Part shown: one piece after another, positions 6,989-8,073 of the stretch
Numbering within the stretch: the first letter of the stretch is position 1
Layout: every line of letters starts with the position of its first letter
DNA from: Chitinophaga pinensis
Lineage (GTDB): Bacteria > Bacteroidota > Bacteroidia > AKYH767-A > OLB10
Direction of reading: 5' to 3'
Assembly (NCBI GenBank): GCA_945872015.1
Contig: CAMBYJ010000075.1
Coordinates: 1-8,073 of the forward strand
Length of the DNA stretch: 8,073 bases
Notes under the pieces: model-generated
What the model was told of the DNA's origin: nothing
Databases searched by the model: none
What the model saw: only the letters and a program-made list of their open reading frames with translations
Position numbers and translations under genes: made by a program

Positions 6989-7210
6989 ATGAAAAAAACA
7001 ATTATTCTTTCCATACTGTTCTTGTTTGTGTTAGTTTCAGCACATGCGCAAGACGCAAATCAAGTTGAGATGGCAGACGCACTTTATGCTAATGGAAAAA
7101 TTTATGTTGTTGCTATAGTAGCTGCTATCGTTATTACCATACTTACCGCGTATGTTATTATGATAGATAGAAAAGTAACTAAACTCGAAGAAAAAATTAA
7201 TCAGAAATAA
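6989..7210 (+). CDS. CcmD-like small membrane protein with N-terminal signal peptide
   Basis: This small 73-residue protein sits between ccmC and ccmE, the usual place of ccmD. Residues 1-20 look like a cleavable signal peptide (Lys-Lys, a hydrophobic core, then AHA before Gln21). A short acidic periplasmic stretch follows, then one membrane helix at about 38-59 and a charged C-terminal tail (DRKVTKLEEKINQK) with coiled-coil character. After cleavage the N-terminus would be outside and the tail inside, the topology known for CcmD, which helps CcmABC release holo-CcmE. Residues GKIYVV and the Asp-Arg-Lys...Lys-Leu-Glu pattern after the helix agree with the family. The ATG at 6989 lies two bases after the ccmC stop; longer readings overlap ccmC and are not credible. 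The assignment depends mostly on position and shape. Confidence 0.8.
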   Translation: MKKTIILSILFLFVLVSAHAQDANQVEMADALYANGKIYVVAIVAAIVITILTAYVIMIDRKVTKLEEKINQK

Positions 7211-7236
7211 AATCTCATTTGATTCGTTAAATCGAA

Positions 7237-7656
7237 ATGAAAAAAATACACATCGCCTTAATAGTTTTAATTGCCATTTTATTGGGCGTTATTATCAGCA
7301 CCGTTAGTGAATCAGGGACCTATGTAAGTTTTAAAACAGCCGCAGAAAAACCAGACCGCACGTATCATATTATTGGCAAAGTAAATCTTCAAAAAGAATT
7401 TATTTACAATCCAGAGAAAGACGCGAACGTATTTGGCTTTTTCATGACAGATACTATTGGAACTGAAAAGAGAGTTTTTTACAACGGAACAAAACCTCAG
7501 GATTTTGAAAAAGCAGAACGAATTGTGGTAGTTGGAAAAATGAAAGGCGATGATTTTATCGCATCGCAAGTTTTAATGAAATGTCCTTCGAAGTACAATA
7601 AAACAGAAGAAAGCGAAAGTCAGGAGATGACAAACGAATCACAGCGACCTCAATAA
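7237..7656 (+). CDS. ccmE: Heme chaperone CcmE, CxxxY type
   Basis: This 139-residue protein is anchored by one N-terminal helix (about 5-24), followed by a periplasmic OB-fold domain (about 40-115). CcmE carries heme from CcmC to CcmF through a covalent bond to one side chain. In E. coli this is His130 of an HxxxY motif. Here the matching site reads Cys116-Pro-Ser-Lys-Tyr120, a CxxxY variant known from some non-proteobacterial and archaeal CcmE proteins, so heme attachment would be through cysteine. Other family signs are the GKV strand (47-49), the FGFFMTDT strand (66-73), the KRVFYNG strand (78-84) and VVVGK (97-101). The tail after Tyr120 is short, hydrophilic and probably flexible. The gene lies 26 bases after the ccmD-like gene and 17 before ccmF, consistent with one transcript. 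Confidence 0.92.
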   Translation: MKKIHIALIVLIAILLGVIISTVSESGTYVSFKTAAEKPDRTYHIIGKVNLQKEFIYNPEKDANVFGFFMTDTIGTEKRVFYNGTKPQDFEKAERIVVVGKMKGDDFIASQVLMKCPSKYNKTEESESQEMTNESQRPQ

Positions 7657-7673
7657 ATAAGCACGTAGCATAG

Positions 7674-8073
7674 ATGGGAATACAGTACTTAAACGAGCAT
7701 TTAATGTTCGGCAAAATTGGAAACGCATTTGTCGTTTTATCATTCACTGCTGCTATCGTTGCAATGTTATCTTACGCTTTTCAGATTTATCGCAATCAGG
7801 AAGAGTCACCATCATGGAATAAACTTGCAAGATTTAGTTTTTTCATTCATGCATGCAGCGTTTTCGGAATTATCTCATTGTTATTTTATTTAATTCAATC
7901 GCATTATTTCGAATATTATTATGTCTGGCAACATTCAAGCACTACTTTGCCTGCAAAGTACATGTGGGCTTGTTTGTGGGAAGGACAAGAAGGGAGTTTT
8001 TTAATCTGGACTGTATGGCATGTAGTATTATCTATACTTCTCGTTTGGAAAGGAAAGAAATGGGAGGCACCAA
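7674..8073 (+). CDS. ccmF: Cytochrome c heme lyase subunit CcmF, 5' part (3' end outside window)
   Basis: The first 133 residues of a large membrane protein are visible; the frame stays open to the window edge. CcmF takes heme from holo-CcmE and joins it to the CxxCH motif of apocytochromes c. After a short N-terminus, helices are predicted at about 16-38 and 54-74. A strongly conserved CcmF stretch follows at 83-112, with a YVWQHSS segment, Leu-Pro and Lys-Tyr, then the WEGQEGSFLIW block, close to the W..hEGSlLLW of other CcmF proteins. The WWD heme-binding domain itself should lie beyond the edge. The ATG at 7674 follows the ccmE stop by 17 bases and gives the expected short leader before the first helix. 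System I also needs thioredoxin-like CcmG and sometimes CcmH, which are not seen here. Confidence 0.9.
   Translation, partial: MGIQYLNEHLMFGKIGNAFVVLSFTAAIVAMLSYAFQIYRNQEESPSWNKLARFSFFIHACSVFGIISLLFYLIQSHYFEYYYVWQHSSTTLPAKYMWACLWEGQEGSFLIWTVWHVVLSILLVWKGKKWEAP

Noticed and set aside
7217..7239. TTCG/CGAA inverted repeat before the ccmE start
   Set aside because: Only four bases pair cleanly around a six-base loop; this is expected by chance.
7312..7747. Minus-strand open frames under ccmE and the start of ccmF
   Set aside because: They are antisense to well-conserved ccm genes and have Cys/Phe-rich, gene-unlike composition.
1..8073. CRISPR array, mobile element, phage or defence system
   Set aside because: I saw no regularly spaced repeats, terminal inverted repeats, transposase or integrase motifs, and all long frames are accounted for by housekeeping or secretion-related genes.

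Overview
The window looks like a stretch of chromosome from a Bacteroidota bacterium, probably in or near the Flavobacteriales. The evidence is a secreted protein with a type IX secretion C-terminal sorting domain, a bacillithiol deacetylase (BshB1), Bacteroidota-type promoter elements (TTG / TAnnTTTG), low GC, AT-rich leaders without clear Shine-Dalgarno sequences, and a cytochrome c maturation cluster whose CcmE has a CxxxY heme site. There is no transposase, integrase, phage gene, CRISPR array, tRNA or rRNA. The genus cannot be named from this sequence alone.

Layout. (1) Bases 1-2667, plus strand: the 3' part of a copper-type P1B ATPase, cut by the window edge. It is followed in the same frame, separated only by one TAA codon, by a polysaccharide flippase-like membrane protein that starts with GTG. 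(2) Bases 2668-4788: an intergenic region with a good Bacteroidota promoter, then a 639-residue secreted protein with three canonical Asp-boxes, a calcium-loop-like motif, an EF-hand-like loop and a T9SS sorting domain. It ends at a strong symmetric hairpin terminator shared with the convergent gene. (3) Bases 4789-5514, minus strand: bshB1, for bacillithiol synthesis. (4) Bases 5515-5632: a divergent promoter region with two interlocking short inverted repeats. (5) Bases 5633-8073, plus strand: ccmB-ccmC-ccmD-like-ccmE-ccmF (the last cut by the window edge), a compact System I cytochrome c maturation operon without ccmA at its head.

How the genes work together. In the right half, CcmB and CcmC, with CcmD and an ATPase CcmA encoded elsewhere, would load heme onto membrane-anchored CcmE. 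CcmF would then pass the heme to apocytochromes c. The Cu+ ATPase and bacillithiol synthesis also concern metal and redox handling, but nothing in the sequence shows that they are co-regulated with the ccm genes. The T9SS-secreted propeller-like protein looks like an independent, well expressed monocistronic gene. Its function is unknown.

I do not see a clear, previously undescribed multi-gene system. The points most worth a second look are the Ser-to-Asp change in the last membrane helix of the copper ATPase, the CxxxY CcmE with a signal-peptide-bearing CcmD-like protein, the near-leaderless ccmB start, and the unassigned Asp-box/T9SS protein.
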